From the NCBI RefSeq assembly GCF_012726175.1, contig NZ_JAASAD010000007.1, positions 186,001-250,000 on the forward strand: a stretch of DNA of 64,000 nucleotides, read 5' to 3'. Positions 8,823 through 17,137 of the stretch are shown one piece after another (position 1 is the first letter of the stretch; each line of letters begins with the position of its first letter). Source of the stretch: Micromonospora sp. HNM0581. Its GTDB lineage: Bacteria; Actinomycetota; Actinomycetes; Mycobacteriales; Micromonosporaceae. The notes under the pieces were generated by a model, which saw only the letters and a program-made list of their open reading frames with translations, made no database searches and was not told where the DNA came from. Both the position numbers and the translations under genes were made by a program.

Positions 8823-10235
8823 TCAGACCAGACGGACCCGGGCCGCACGCATCCGCGTCAGCGTTCGCTCGCGGCCGAGCACCTCCAACGACTCGAACAA
8901 CGGCAGACCGACGGTACGACCGGTGACCGCGACCCGCACCGGCGCCTGAGCCTTGCCGAGCTTGAGGCCCCGCTCCGCGCCGACCGCCTCCAAGGTGGCC
9001 TTCAACGTCTCCGCGTCCCACGACCCGACCGCGTCGAAGGCGTCGACGGCGGCGTCGAGCAGCTCCGCCGCGCCCTCCTTCATGGCCTTGTTCCAGGACG
9101 CCTCGTCGACCAGCGGCGAGTCGACGAAGAGGAAGTCGACGTTCGGCACGATCTCGGCGAGCACGGCGATCCGGGTCTGCGCCAACGGGGCCACCGCGGC
9201 GAACACGGCCGGGTCGAACTCCGTCGGCTGCCAGGGCGGCGGCGCGATGGTGCCGGTGCCGGTCAGCCAGGGCTGGCAGGCCTCGACGAACTCCGCGACG
9301 GGCAGCGCCCGGATGTACTCGCCGTTGAACGCCCGCAGCTTCTTCTCGTCGAAGAACGCCGGTGAGGGGTTGACCTCCGTCAGCCGGAACTCGTCCTCGA
9401 TGACCGTCCAGGGCACGATCTCCCGGTCACCGGAGGGCGCCCAGCCGAGCAGCATCAGGTAGTTGCGCATCGCTTCGGCGAGGTATCCCTCGTCTCGGTA
9501 CGCCTCCAGGGCCACCTTGTCGCGGCGCTTGGAGAGCTTCTGCCGCTTCTCGTTCACCACCACCGGTACGTGGGCCCAGACTGGCGGCTTCACTCCGAGC
9601 GCGTCCCAGAGGAGCTGCTGCTTCGGGGTGTTGGGCAGGTGTTCCTCGGCCCGGATCACATGGGTGATCCCCATCGTCATGTCGTCCACGACGTTGGCGA
9701 GCAGGAAGACCGGGGAGCCGTCACCCCGGGCGATGACGAAGTCCTCGATGAGCTTGTTCTCGAAGGTCGGCTCGCCCCGGATCAGGTCGGTGACAACCGT
9801 GGTCCCCTCGTCGGGGGTGCGGAAACGCAGCGCCCGACCTGCCTCGGGTGACAGTGCCCGGTCGCGGCAGTGGCGGTCGTAGCCGGTGTACTGGTTACCG
9901 GTGCGCGCCTGCACCGCCTCACGGGTGCAGTCGCAGTAGTAGGCCCGACCCGACTCGTACAGCCGCTGCGCGGCGGCCCGGTGCTCACCGGCGTACGAGG
10001 ACTGGAAGTGCGGGCCTTCGTAGCTGCCCCGTTCGATGCCGATCCAGTCGAGCGCCGACAGGATGCCCTCGGTCCACTCCGGCTTGTTGCGGGCCGCGTC
10101 GGTGTCCTCGATGCGCAGCACGAACACCCCGCCCTGCTGCCGGGCGTAGATCCAGTTCTGTAATGCAGAGCGGGCGCCACCGACGTGGAACATACCGGTC
10201 GGGGAAGGGGCGAAGCGTACACGTACCGTCACCAC
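8823..10235 (-). CDS. gltX: Glutamyl-tRNA synthetase
   Basis: This class I aminoacyl-tRNA synthetase charges tRNA-Glu (and in many actinobacteria tRNA-Gln, later amidated by GatCAB). The HIGH-type motif is in [20 protein letters not shown] near the N-terminus, and the KMSKS-type motif is [12 protein letters not shown]. The length (470 residues) is normal. Two adjacent GTG codons (10235 and 10232) could start it. The zinc-binding-like insert CDCTREAV is present. The 296 nt between its end and the next gene contain nothing I recognise. Confidence 0.96.
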   Translation of the reverse strand: MVTVRVRFAPSPTGMFHVGGARSALQNWIYARQQGGVFVLRIEDTDAARNKPEWTEGILSALDWIGIERGSYEGPHFQSSYAGEHRAAAQRLYESGRAYYCDCTREAVQARTGNQYTGYDRHCRDRALSPEAGRALRFRTPDEGTTVVTDLIRGEPTFENKLIEDFVIARGDGSPVFLLANVVDDMTMGITHVIRAEEHLPNTPKQQLLWDALGVKPPVWAHVPVVVNEKRQKLSKRRDKVALEAYRDEGYLAEAMRNYLMLLGWAPSGDREIVPWTVIEDEFRLTEVNPSPAFFDEKKLRAFNGEYIRALPVAEFVEACQPWLTGTGTIAPPPWQPTEFDPAVFAAVAPLAQTRIAVLAEIVPNVDFLFVDSPLVDEASWNKAMKEGAAELLDAAVDAFDAVGSWDAETLKATLEAVGAERGLKLGKAQAPVRVAVTGRTVGLPLFESLEVLGRERTLTRMRAARVRLV

Positions 10236-10264
10236 CCCAGCCTACGGCGACCCGCCGGGGGGCA

Positions 10265-10280
10265 AGGAAGGGCCCCTTCC
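10265..10280. repeat. Dispersed palindromic repeat, copy 1
   Basis: AGGAAGGGCCCCTTCC lies in the 400-nt gap upstream of gltX. The 14-mer AGGAAGGGCCCCTT recurs inverted at 53243-53256 behind the RNase H gene, and both copies have a GGTGCC-TTCCC type sequence about 25-30 bp away. The rest of this gap (10281-10642) holds the divergent promoter region for the SRPBCC gene and no recognisable ORF. Confidence 0.6.
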
Positions 10281-10642
10281 GCACGCCCTGGTGTCCTACC
10301 GGGTGCCCTTCCCGGCACGGCGGGATGTGTCACGCAACGGAGCGGATCTCCAGGACGAGGACGCTGCCGAGCAGGGCACCGCGGCGGCGGTGGAGACGCC
10401 CCAGCGGAGCCGGTGGGGAGTTCGGGCGGCAGTGGAGCGTTCGACATGCGCCCCGTTGTCCCCGGGATGGACGCGAAACGTATTCGGAACTTTTGGGCGG
10501 CCCGGAGACCGTACGCCATAGGCGTCCGAGCGCGGGAGGGCAATGCCTTTCGGCGTGTCATCACCGAACCCGTCCACATAAGTCCGTTTTCGCGCATAGA
10601 GTGCCAAATATTGCGGGATGTCCTCACTGGGGGAAGACAGAA

Positions 10643-11089
10643 ATGATCCTCGTGGAACGCAGCGCGCACGTGGCGGCGCCAGTGGAAGCGGTCTGGGACG
10701 TGGTGCAGCGGGCCGAGCAGTTGCCGGCCTGGTTGGCCGGAGTCCGTGCGGCCGAGGTCCTCTCGGGAGAGGGCTTCGGTCGGCGGCAGCTGGTCCAGGC
10801 CGGACGCGGCGCCGCGCATGAGGCCGAGGTGATCGCCTATCAGGAGCCGACCCTGATCGGCTGGCGCGAACGAGCCAAGGGCGCCGGTGCCCGAGCGGAG
10901 GCGCGCACCGAGATATACGTCCAGCTCACCCCCGACGAACAGGAGGGCGGCACGGTCGTGCGGCTCATCGTCGTACGCTGGCCGGCCGGTCCGGTGAAGG
11001 CCGCCCTGCTCCGGCTCGGCCTGCGTCGGGTCGGCGCCGACCTGGAGGACTCGCTGGCCCGGCTGACCGATCTGGCCGCCGTCGGCTGA
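10643..11089 (+). CDS. SRPBCC (START/polyketide-cyclase fold) protein
   Basis: This 148-residue protein begins RSAHVAAPVEAVWDVVQR, the first strand and helix of the Bet v 1-like SRPBCC fold. It continues with the usual antiparallel sheet and a long C-terminal helix (LEDSLARLTDLA). Members bind hydrophobic ligands in a deep cavity; no catalytic set is obvious. The ATG is preceded by GGGGGAAGAC. An open extension upstream to 9848 runs antisense through gltX and is not coding. No operon partners. Confidence 0.85.
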   Translation: MILVERSAHVAAPVEAVWDVVQRAEQLPAWLAGVRAAEVLSGEGFGRRQLVQAGRGAAHEAEVIAYQEPTLIGWRERAKGAGARAEARTEIYVQLTPDEQEGGTVVRLIVVRWPAGPVKAALLRLGLRRVGADLEDSLARLTDLAAVG

Positions 11090-11183
11090 CGGGCCGCGTC
11101 CCCGGCGTCACCCGCGACGGTGGCGGCCCCGTTGTCCCGTCCAGGGGCACCCGGGCCGCCACCGCTCGTCGTCGCGCCGCGCC

Positions 11184-12119
11184 TCACACGACGACGGTGA
11201 AGGCGGCGACGCGTACCTCGTCGAGGTGCCGGAACTCGAAGAAGAGACGGTAGGTGCCGGCCGAGGGCACGGTGATGCCGAACGCCACCACCGAGCTGGG
11301 TTGGCTGGCCGCCGCCGGGTGCACGTGCAGGTACGCCAGGTCGCCCTGGCGCAACGCCACCAGGTGCCCGTACGCGCCCAGATGACGTTGCAGGTCGTTG
11401 ACGGGCAGCCCGTCGAGACCGAGCCAGACGAGCAGCTGGTTCGACTCGCCCGCCCGCAGCCCACCGTCGAGGGTCACCGTGTAGCCGTCCACCACGATCG
11501 TCTCCTCCGGCGGCGGAACCGCCGTGGCCGCGTACCGGCCGGGCACCGGCACGTCGACCCCGAGCGTGACACCCGCCGGTGCTCCCTGCGGCCAGAAGTC
11601 CGCGATGGCCCGTAGCGGACCGGGCGCGGCCGGGGTGACCGTGACCCGCCAGGTGCCGTCCGCCGACATCTCCGGATGCACGTGCCGATAGCCGGAAAGG
11701 TCCCGACCGACCAGGATCAGGTGCATCCGACGTTCGTGGTTCTCCTGGAACGCGGTCAATGCCGCGCCGGTCGCGTCGGTGATCCGGAAGGCCAGCTCGC
11801 CCGGCCGGCCGGCGGTCAGGCCCGGGGTTTCCAGGGCCAACGTCCAGCCGTCGCGGGACACCTCCAGCCCGCCCGGACCGTGACCGGGATGCGCGGCGGA
11901 CGCCGCCGGTGGCACCGGTGCGGATGCCGGGCCACCCACGCGACCGGCGAAGAAGCCGACGGTGAGGGTCAGGCCGAGTACCAGCGCGGCGGCGGTGTAC
12001 CGCCACACCGTGCCGCCCGCCGAAACCGCCGGCAGCGGGTCGGGACGGGGGCGCCCCGGGTGGGACGCCCCCTCGACCTGGCCGGTGACCGTCGCCGGCC
12101 GGTGGTCGGTGGCGGTCAC
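11184..12119 (-). CDS. Membrane-anchored protein with two YtkA/FixH-like beta domains
   Basis: A cytoplasmic tail of about 35 residues precedes one membrane helix (YTAAALVLGLTLTVGFFAGR), followed by a His-containing spacer and about 230 residues of beta-rich sequence. Repeated HVHP-type motifs (GYRHVHPEMSADG, LAYLHVHPAAAS) and MHLILVGRDLSGY place it with extracytoplasmic proteins often found beside copper or redox modules. The GTG start at 12119 overlaps the stop of the upstream choice-of-anchor B gene (GTGA), so the two are coupled. Histidine clusters suggest metal binding, but that is inference. The open frame continues 1.4 kb upstream but only as an antiphase shadow of the partner gene. 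Confidence 0.8.
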   Translation of the reverse strand: MTATDHRPATVTGQVEGASHPGRPRPDPLPAVSAGGTVWRYTAAALVLGLTLTVGFFAGRVGGPASAPVPPAASAAHPGHGPGGLEVSRDGWTLALETPGLTAGRPGELAFRITDATGAALTAFQENHERRMHLILVGRDLSGYRHVHPEMSADGTWRVTVTPAAPGPLRAIADFWPQGAPAGVTLGVDVPVPGRYAATAVPPPEETIVVDGYTVTLDGGLRAGESNQLLVWLGLDGLPVNDLQRHLGAYGHLVALRQGDLAYLHVHPAAASQPSSVVAFGITVPSAGTYRLFFEFRHLDEVRVAAFTVVV

Positions 12120-13405
12120 GACAAGCGGGGCTGGAGTACGAACAACCCCTGCTCGATGCCGCTGACCACCACGATGCCGCTCGGGTAGTACGGGTAGGTG
12201 CTCCACGCGCCGTTCATCGAGGCGCTGTTGCTCGACGGGTAGACGTCGAAGTAGCCCGCCTCGGTAGCCGAGCCGCTGGCCACGTTCCGCAGGTCCAGGA
12301 TGCGCAGCCCGGCCCGGTAGTTGGCCTGGTAGCTGTAGTTGCCCTTGACGTACTGGTTGTGGTCGGTGGCGGAGACGCCCGAGGGTGCGCTGTAGGTGCC
12401 GATGTGCCGGGGCGCGTCCAGGTCGGTGAGGTCCCAGATGTAGGTCTGCGTCCGTACCCCGCGCCGGGTCTCGTCCAACTCGTCGTCGAGCAGGAAGTAG
12501 CGCTGGTCGTCGGTGAACCAGCCCTGATGGGTGTACGCCCGACCGGTGTAGCCGATGCGCGACAGCTGCCGGGGCGACGACTTGGTGGTCACGTCGACCA
12601 CGGTCACCGTGTCCTCGTTCGAGCTGACGCAGATCTCCCGCCCGGTGTAGGTGGTGTCCGGACCGCGGTAAACCACGCACTGGGTGTCGTGGGTGTACCC
12701 GTCGTTGCTGACACAGCCGGCGTACGCGGGTGACTTGGGGGTGCGGATGTCGACCATGTGCAGGCCACCGCTGCACGTGTTCGTGCCGACCGCGTACGCG
12801 TACCCGGTCTGCTCGTTGATGGCGATGTTGTGCGAGTTGCCGAAATGGCTGTAGTGCGCGTTGGCGGTCCATGTCTGCGGCGTGGTGACGCCGCGCAGTC
12901 GGGTCAGGTCGAACACCTGCATCCCGTGCCCGGAGACGTCCGCCACCACGTACGCGTGGTCGCGGTAGACCTTGATGTCCCGCCAGACCGCGCTGCGGTT
13001 CTGGTAGGCGGGCAGGTTGCCCAGGTAGACCGGGGCCGTCGGGTTGGACACGTCCACGAAGGAGGTGCCGTTGCGGCGGCCGACGAGGGCGTACTCCTTG
13101 CCGTTCTGGGGGTCGGTCCAGCCCCAGATGTCGTTGGCCTGGCTGCCGCCGATGTTGGCCAGTGGCAGGAACGACAACAGGTCCACGTTGCTGCAGGGGT
13201 AGCCGGCTGCCTGGCCGTTGGTGCAGGTCGCGGCGGCGGCGGCGGTGACCTGCTGGGTGGGTTCGCGCTGGGCCATGAACTCCTGCGCCGACGCGCGCCC
13301 GGCCGGGGTGGCGGGGTCGTGTGCCACCGACGGTGAACTCGCCGGCAGCATCGACACCACCAGGGCGCCGACGGCCAGGGCGAGGCCGATCCGGATGTTT
13401 CGCAT
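12116..13405 (-). CDS. Choice-of-anchor B family secreted LVIVD-repeat protein
   Basis: The product (about 429 residues) has a signal peptide (MRNIRIGLALAVGALVVSML, cleavage near SVAHD) and then a chain of LVIVD-type beta-propeller repeats (ALVGRRNGTSFVDVSNPTAP, VVADVSGHGMQVFDL). This matches the secreted choice-of-anchor B architecture, a propeller of unknown ligand. The ATG at 13405 sits 7 nt after GGGAGGGAG; a GTG two codons earlier lies too close to that site. It is translationally coupled to the downstream YtkA-like gene. Confidence 0.85.
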   Translation of the reverse strand: MRNIRIGLALAVGALVVSMLPASSPSVAHDPATPAGRASAQEFMAQREPTQQVTAAAAATCTNGQAAGYPCSNVDLLSFLPLANIGGSQANDIWGWTDPQNGKEYALVGRRNGTSFVDVSNPTAPVYLGNLPAYQNRSAVWRDIKVYRDHAYVVADVSGHGMQVFDLTRLRGVTTPQTWTANAHYSHFGNSHNIAINEQTGYAYAVGTNTCSGGLHMVDIRTPKSPAYAGCVSNDGYTHDTQCVVYRGPDTTYTGREICVSSNEDTVTVVDVTTKSSPRQLSRIGYTGRAYTHQGWFTDDQRYFLLDDELDETRRGVRTQTYIWDLTDLDAPRHIGTYSAPSGVSATDHNQYVKGNYSYQANYRAGLRILDLRNVASGSATEAGYFDVYPSSNSASMNGAWSTYPYYPSGIVVVSGIEQGLFVLQPRLS

Positions 13406-13625
13406 GAACACTCCCTCCCGTCGCGCGCCGACGCGGCGGTGACGTCCCGGCCGGCGGTGGACGGGCGCGACGGGATGGGTCCACCGGCCAACCTGGTGTC
13501 CCCGGGGCCAACCGAAACACCTATCGGCAATTGTGGATGCGTCCTGTTACGTGAAACAGGCACATGTCAATACCGGAAGGGTCATACCTGTGGGCCTGTG
13601 GAAGTCACCGACCGGTGGCCGTACG

Positions 13626-13670
13626 CGAGTGGGGCCCGGCGCGGTGTCCCACCACGCCGGGCCCCACTCG
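13626..13670 (-). terminator. Rho-independent-type hairpin after aceE
   Basis: A perfect 16-bp stem (13626-13641 with 13655-13670; arm sequence CGAGTGGGGCCCGGCG) encloses a 13-nt loop. It lies 23 nt past the aceE stop on the minus strand. No T-run follows, which is common for actinomycete terminators. It may also serve the convergent side, but no gene ends there. Confidence 0.75.
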
Positions 13671-13692
13671 GCCGGAGATTCCCGCCCCAGGC

Positions 13693-16437
13693 TCAGCTGT
13701 CGCCACCGGTCTCGCCGACCGGTGCGGCGTTGACGTCGTCGATCGCGTACTTCTTGGCCGCCTCGGCCGGCACGTGGGCCGGCACCGCACCACGCAGCGC
13801 GAGCAGCCGCAGCGTCGCCACGGCCACCGACTCGGCGTCGACGTTGAAGTGCCGCCGCAGCGCGTGGCGGGTGTCGGAGAGCCCGAACCCGTCGGTGCCG
13901 AGCGACGTCCAGTCCCCCGGCACCCACCGGGAGATCAGGTCCGGGACCGCACGCATCCAGTCGCTGACCGCGACCTTCGGGCCGTCGGCGTCGGCGAGCT
14001 TGCGCTGGACGTACGGCACCCGCTGCTCGGCGCCGGGGTGCAGGAGGTTGTACTCCTCGCATTCCACGGCGTCGCGGCGCAGCTCCGTCCACGAGGTGAC
14101 CGACCAGACGTCGGCGGCCACCCCCCAGTCCTGTGCCAGCAACTGCTGCGCCTTAATCGCCCACTGCATGCCGGTGCCGGAGGCCAACAGATTCGCCCGG
14201 GGGGCGTCGCCGTCGAGCGACGGGGCGGCTGAGTAGCGGTGAATGCCCTTGACGATGCCCTCGACGTCCACCCCCTCCGGCTCCGCCGGCTGGTGGATCG
14301 GCTCGTTGTAGACGGTCAGGTAGTAGAAGATGTTTTCCTGCTCCGCGCCGTACATGCGGTGCAGGCCGCTCTCCATGATGTGCGCGATCTCGAACGCGAA
14401 CGCCGGATCGTACGCGACCACCGCCGGGTTGGTGGCGGCCAGCAGCAGGGAGTGCCCGTCCTCGTGCTGGAGCCCCTCACCGTTGAGCGTGGTGCGGCCG
14501 GCGGTGGCGCCGAGCACGAAGCCCCGGGCCATCTGGTCGGCTGCCGCCCAGAAGCCGTCACCGGTGCGCTGGAACCCGAACATCGAGTAGAAAATGTACA
14601 TCGGGATCATCGGCTCGTCGTGGGTGGCGTACGAGGTGCCCGCCGCCGTGAACGAGGCGACCGACCCGGCCTCGTTGATCCCCTCGTGCAGGATCTGGCC
14701 GGCGGTGGCCTCCTTGTACGACAGGAACAGCTCCCGGTCCACCGAGGTGTACCGCTGCCCGTGCGGCGAGTAGATCTTGGCGGTCGGGAAGATGGAGTCC
14801 AGGCCGAAGGTCCGGGCCTCGTCCGGGATGATCGGCACCCAGCGCCTGCCGAACTCCTTGTCCTTCATCAGGTCCTTGAGCAACCGGACGAAGGCCATCG
14901 TGGTGGCCACCTTCTGCTTGCCCGAACCGCGCTTGACGTCGGCGAACCGCTCCGCGCCGGGGATGCCCAGCGCCTTGGCGCCGGTCCGCCGGGTCGGCAG
15001 GTAGCCGCCGAGCTGCCGGCGCCGCTCGTGCAGGTACTGCATCTCGTCGGACTTCTCGTCCGGTCGCAGGTACGGCGGCAGGTAGGGGTTCTCCTCCAGC
15101 GCCGAGTCGGGGATGTCGAGGTAGAGCCGGTCGCGGAAGGCCTTCAGGTCCTCCAGCGTCAACTTCTTCATCTGGTGCGTGGCGTTGCGGCCCTCGAAGT
15201 GTGAACCGAGCGTCCAGCCCTTGATCGTCTTGGCCAGGATCACCGTCGGCTGACCGGTGTGCTCGGTCGCCGCCTTGTAGGCCGCGTACAGCTTGCGGTA
15301 GTCGTGCCCGCCCCGCTTGAGGTTCCAGATCTCGTCGTCGGTCAGCCCGTCGACCATCTTGCGGGTACGCGGGTCACGGCCGAAGAAGTGCTCCCGGACG
15401 TACGCCCCGGACTCCGCCTTGTAGGTCTGGTAGTCGCCGTCGGGCGTGGTGTTCATCAGGTTGACGAGTGCGCCGTCGGTGTCGGCGGCGAGCAGCGGGT
15501 CCCACTCGCGTCCCCAGACCACCTTGATGACGTTCCATCCGGCACCCCGGAAGAACGCCTCCAGTTCCTGCATCACCTTGCCGTTGCCGCGTACCGGCCC
15601 GTCCAGCCGTTGCAGGTTGCAGTTGATCACGAAGGTGAGGTTGTCCAGTTCCTCCCGGGCAGCCACCCCGATCGCGCCGAGGGTCTCCGGCTCGTCCATC
15701 TCGCCGTCGCCCAAGAAGGCCCAGACATGCTGGTCGGAGGTGTCCTTGATGCCCCGGTGGTGCAGGTAGCGGTTGAACCGGGCCTGGTAGATGGCGTTCA
15801 GCCCGCCCAGACCCATCGAGACCGTCGGGAACTCCCAGAAGTCCGGCATCAGCCGCGGGTGCGGGTACGACGGTAGGCCGCCGCCCGGATGCGACAGCTC
15901 CTGCCGGAAACCGTCGAGCTGGTTCTCGCCGAGCCGGCCTTCCAGGAACGCCCGAGCGTACATGCCGGGAGAAGCGTGACCCTGGTAGAAGATGTGGTCG
16001 CCGCCACCCGGATGGTTCTTGCCCCGGAAGAAGTGGTTGAAGCCGACCTCGTAGAGCGAGGCGGAACTGGCGTAGGTCGAGATGTGCCCACCGACGCCGA
16101 TCTCCGGCCGCTGCGCGCGGTGCACGAGCATCGCCGCGTTCCACCGCACGTACGCCCGGATCCGGCGCTCGACGTGCTCGTCGCCGGGGAACCACGGTTC
16201 ACGCTCCGGCGCGATGGTGTTGATGTAGTCGGTGGTGGTCAGCGACGGCACCCCGACCTGGCGCTCCCGGGCGCGTTCCAGCAGCCGCAGCATGACGTAG
16301 CGGGCTCGCTTGGTGCCACGGTCGTCGATGACACCGTCGAGCGACTCGACCCACTCGCTCGTCTCGTCGGGGTCGATGTCCGGAAGCTGGCTCGGCAGTC
16401 CGGCCGTGATCACCGGGCGCTTGCGTTCCGTAGCCAC
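13693..16437 (-). CDS. aceE: Pyruvate dehydrogenase E1, homodimeric type
   Basis: AceE decarboxylates pyruvate with thiamine diphosphate and passes the acetyl group to E2 lipoyl domains. The 914-residue single chain matches the homodimeric family. Visible landmarks are [15 protein letters not shown] near the N-terminus, the ThDP/Mg signature [13 protein letters not shown]...NCNLQRLDG, and the transketolase pyrimidine-binding part at [18 protein letters not shown]. It is monocistronic, with a terminator hairpin downstream and a 170-nt divergent region upstream. Confidence 0.96.
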   Translation of the reverse strand: MATERKRPVITAGLPSQLPDIDPDETSEWVESLDGVIDDRGTKRARYVMLRLLERARERQVGVPSLTTTDYINTIAPEREPWFPGDEHVERRIRAYVRWNAAMLVHRAQRPEIGVGGHISTYASSASLYEVGFNHFFRGKNHPGGGDHIFYQGHASPGMYARAFLEGRLGENQLDGFRQELSHPGGGLPSYPHPRLMPDFWEFPTVSMGLGGLNAIYQARFNRYLHHRGIKDTSDQHVWAFLGDGEMDEPETLGAIGVAAREELDNLTFVINCNLQRLDGPVRGNGKVMQELEAFFRGAGWNVIKVVWGREWDPLLAADTDGALVNLMNTTPDGDYQTYKAESGAYVREHFFGRDPRTRKMVDGLTDDEIWNLKRGGHDYRKLYAAYKAATEHTGQPTVILAKTIKGWTLGSHFEGRNATHQMKKLTLEDLKAFRDRLYLDIPDSALEENPYLPPYLRPDEKSDEMQYLHERRRQLGGYLPTRRTGAKALGIPGAERFADVKRGSGKQKVATTMAFVRLLKDLMKDKEFGRRWVPIIPDEARTFGLDSIFPTAKIYSPHGQRYTSVDRELFLSYKEATAGQILHEGINEAGSVASFTAAGTSYATHDEPMIPMYIFYSMFGFQRTGDGFWAAADQMARGFVLGATAGRTTLNGEGLQHEDGHSLLLAATNPAVVAYDPAFAFEIAHIMESGLHRMYGAEQENIFYYLTVYNEPIHQPAEPEGVDVEGIVKGIHRYSAAPSLDGDAPRANLLASGTGMQWAIKAQQLLAQDWGVAADVWSVTSWTELRRDAVECEEYNLLHPGAEQRVPYVQRKLADADGPKVAVSDWMRAVPDLISRWVPGDWTSLGTDGFGLSDTRHALRRHFNVDAESVAVATLRLLALRGAVPAHVPAEAAKKYAIDDVNAAPVGETGGDS

Positions 16438-16611
16438 AGGCGTTCCCTCGGTTGTGTGTGGGACAGGTCTCTAGCGCCATCCTGCCCCGTCGTGGCACTC
16501 GCCGTCACGTCCACCCGGCCGAAGGGCGACGCGCGACACACGTACCAACCAGTAACTATGTCGGTGGATGGCGGACGCGACGGGCCCTGCCGGGTACGGA
16601 AGAATGCGGGT

Positions 16612-17016
16612 GTGCGCAGTGAGCTGATCACCGTCCGGACCGGGACCCGGCCGACCGTCCGGGACATCACCGCCGCGGCCGAGGAGTTCGTCGCCGACAC
16701 CGGCGACGGGCTGCTGCATGTCTTCGTCCCACACGCCACCGCCGGTGTGGCCATCATCGAGACCGGTTCGGGCTCGGACGACGACCTGATCGCCGCCCTG
16801 GCGGCGGTGCTGCCTACCGACGACCGGTGGCGGCACCGGCACGGCTCACCGGGACACGGCCGTGATCACGTACTGCCCGCCTTCGTCGCCCCGTACGCGA
16901 CGCTGCCGGTGCTCGGCGGGCGGCTGGCTCTGGGTACCTGGCAGTCGATCTGCCTGGTCGACACCAACGGTGACAACCCCACCCGGCAGGTCCGCTTCTC
17001 CTTCCTGCCCGGCTGA
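16612..17016 (+). CDS. YjbQ family protein (UPF0047)
   Basis: This 134-residue beta-sheet protein carries the family signature HVFVPHATAGVAIIETGSGSD and the C-terminal LALGTWQSICLVDTNG, close to the consensus GTWQ-x-I-x-L-x-E/D. YjbQ proteins are reported to have secondary thiamine-phosphate synthase activity in genetic tests; their physiological role is unsettled. The GTG at 16612 starts the conserved domain directly. It is divergent from aceE, itself a thiamine-diphosphate enzyme, which may be coincidence. Confidence 0.88.
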   Translation: MRSELITVRTGTRPTVRDITAAAEEFVADTGDGLLHVFVPHATAGVAIIETGSGSDDDLIAALAAVLPTDDRWRHRHGSPGHGRDHVLPAFVAPYATLPVLGGRLALGTWQSICLVDTNGDNPTRQVRFSFLPG

Positions 17017-17137
17017 CCTGCCACGTCGCCGGTAACGCGCGACCGGCGGCGCTCTGCGCGGTGCGGGGCCCGACGTCGACGTCCGACCGGCCGACCGTGA
17101 GACGCCCTCGACTGTGCGAGGCGTGCCCCGGTCGGTA

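Noticed and set aside
9848..10642. N-terminal extension of the SRPBCC protein
   Set aside because: It lies antisense to gltX, and the SRPBCC fold begins at 10643.
12120..13520. Long N-terminal extension of the YtkA-like protein
   Set aside because: The open frame runs antiphase through the choice-of-anchor B gene on the same strand, is Arg/Pro-rich and low-complexity, and a coupled GTG start exists at 12119.
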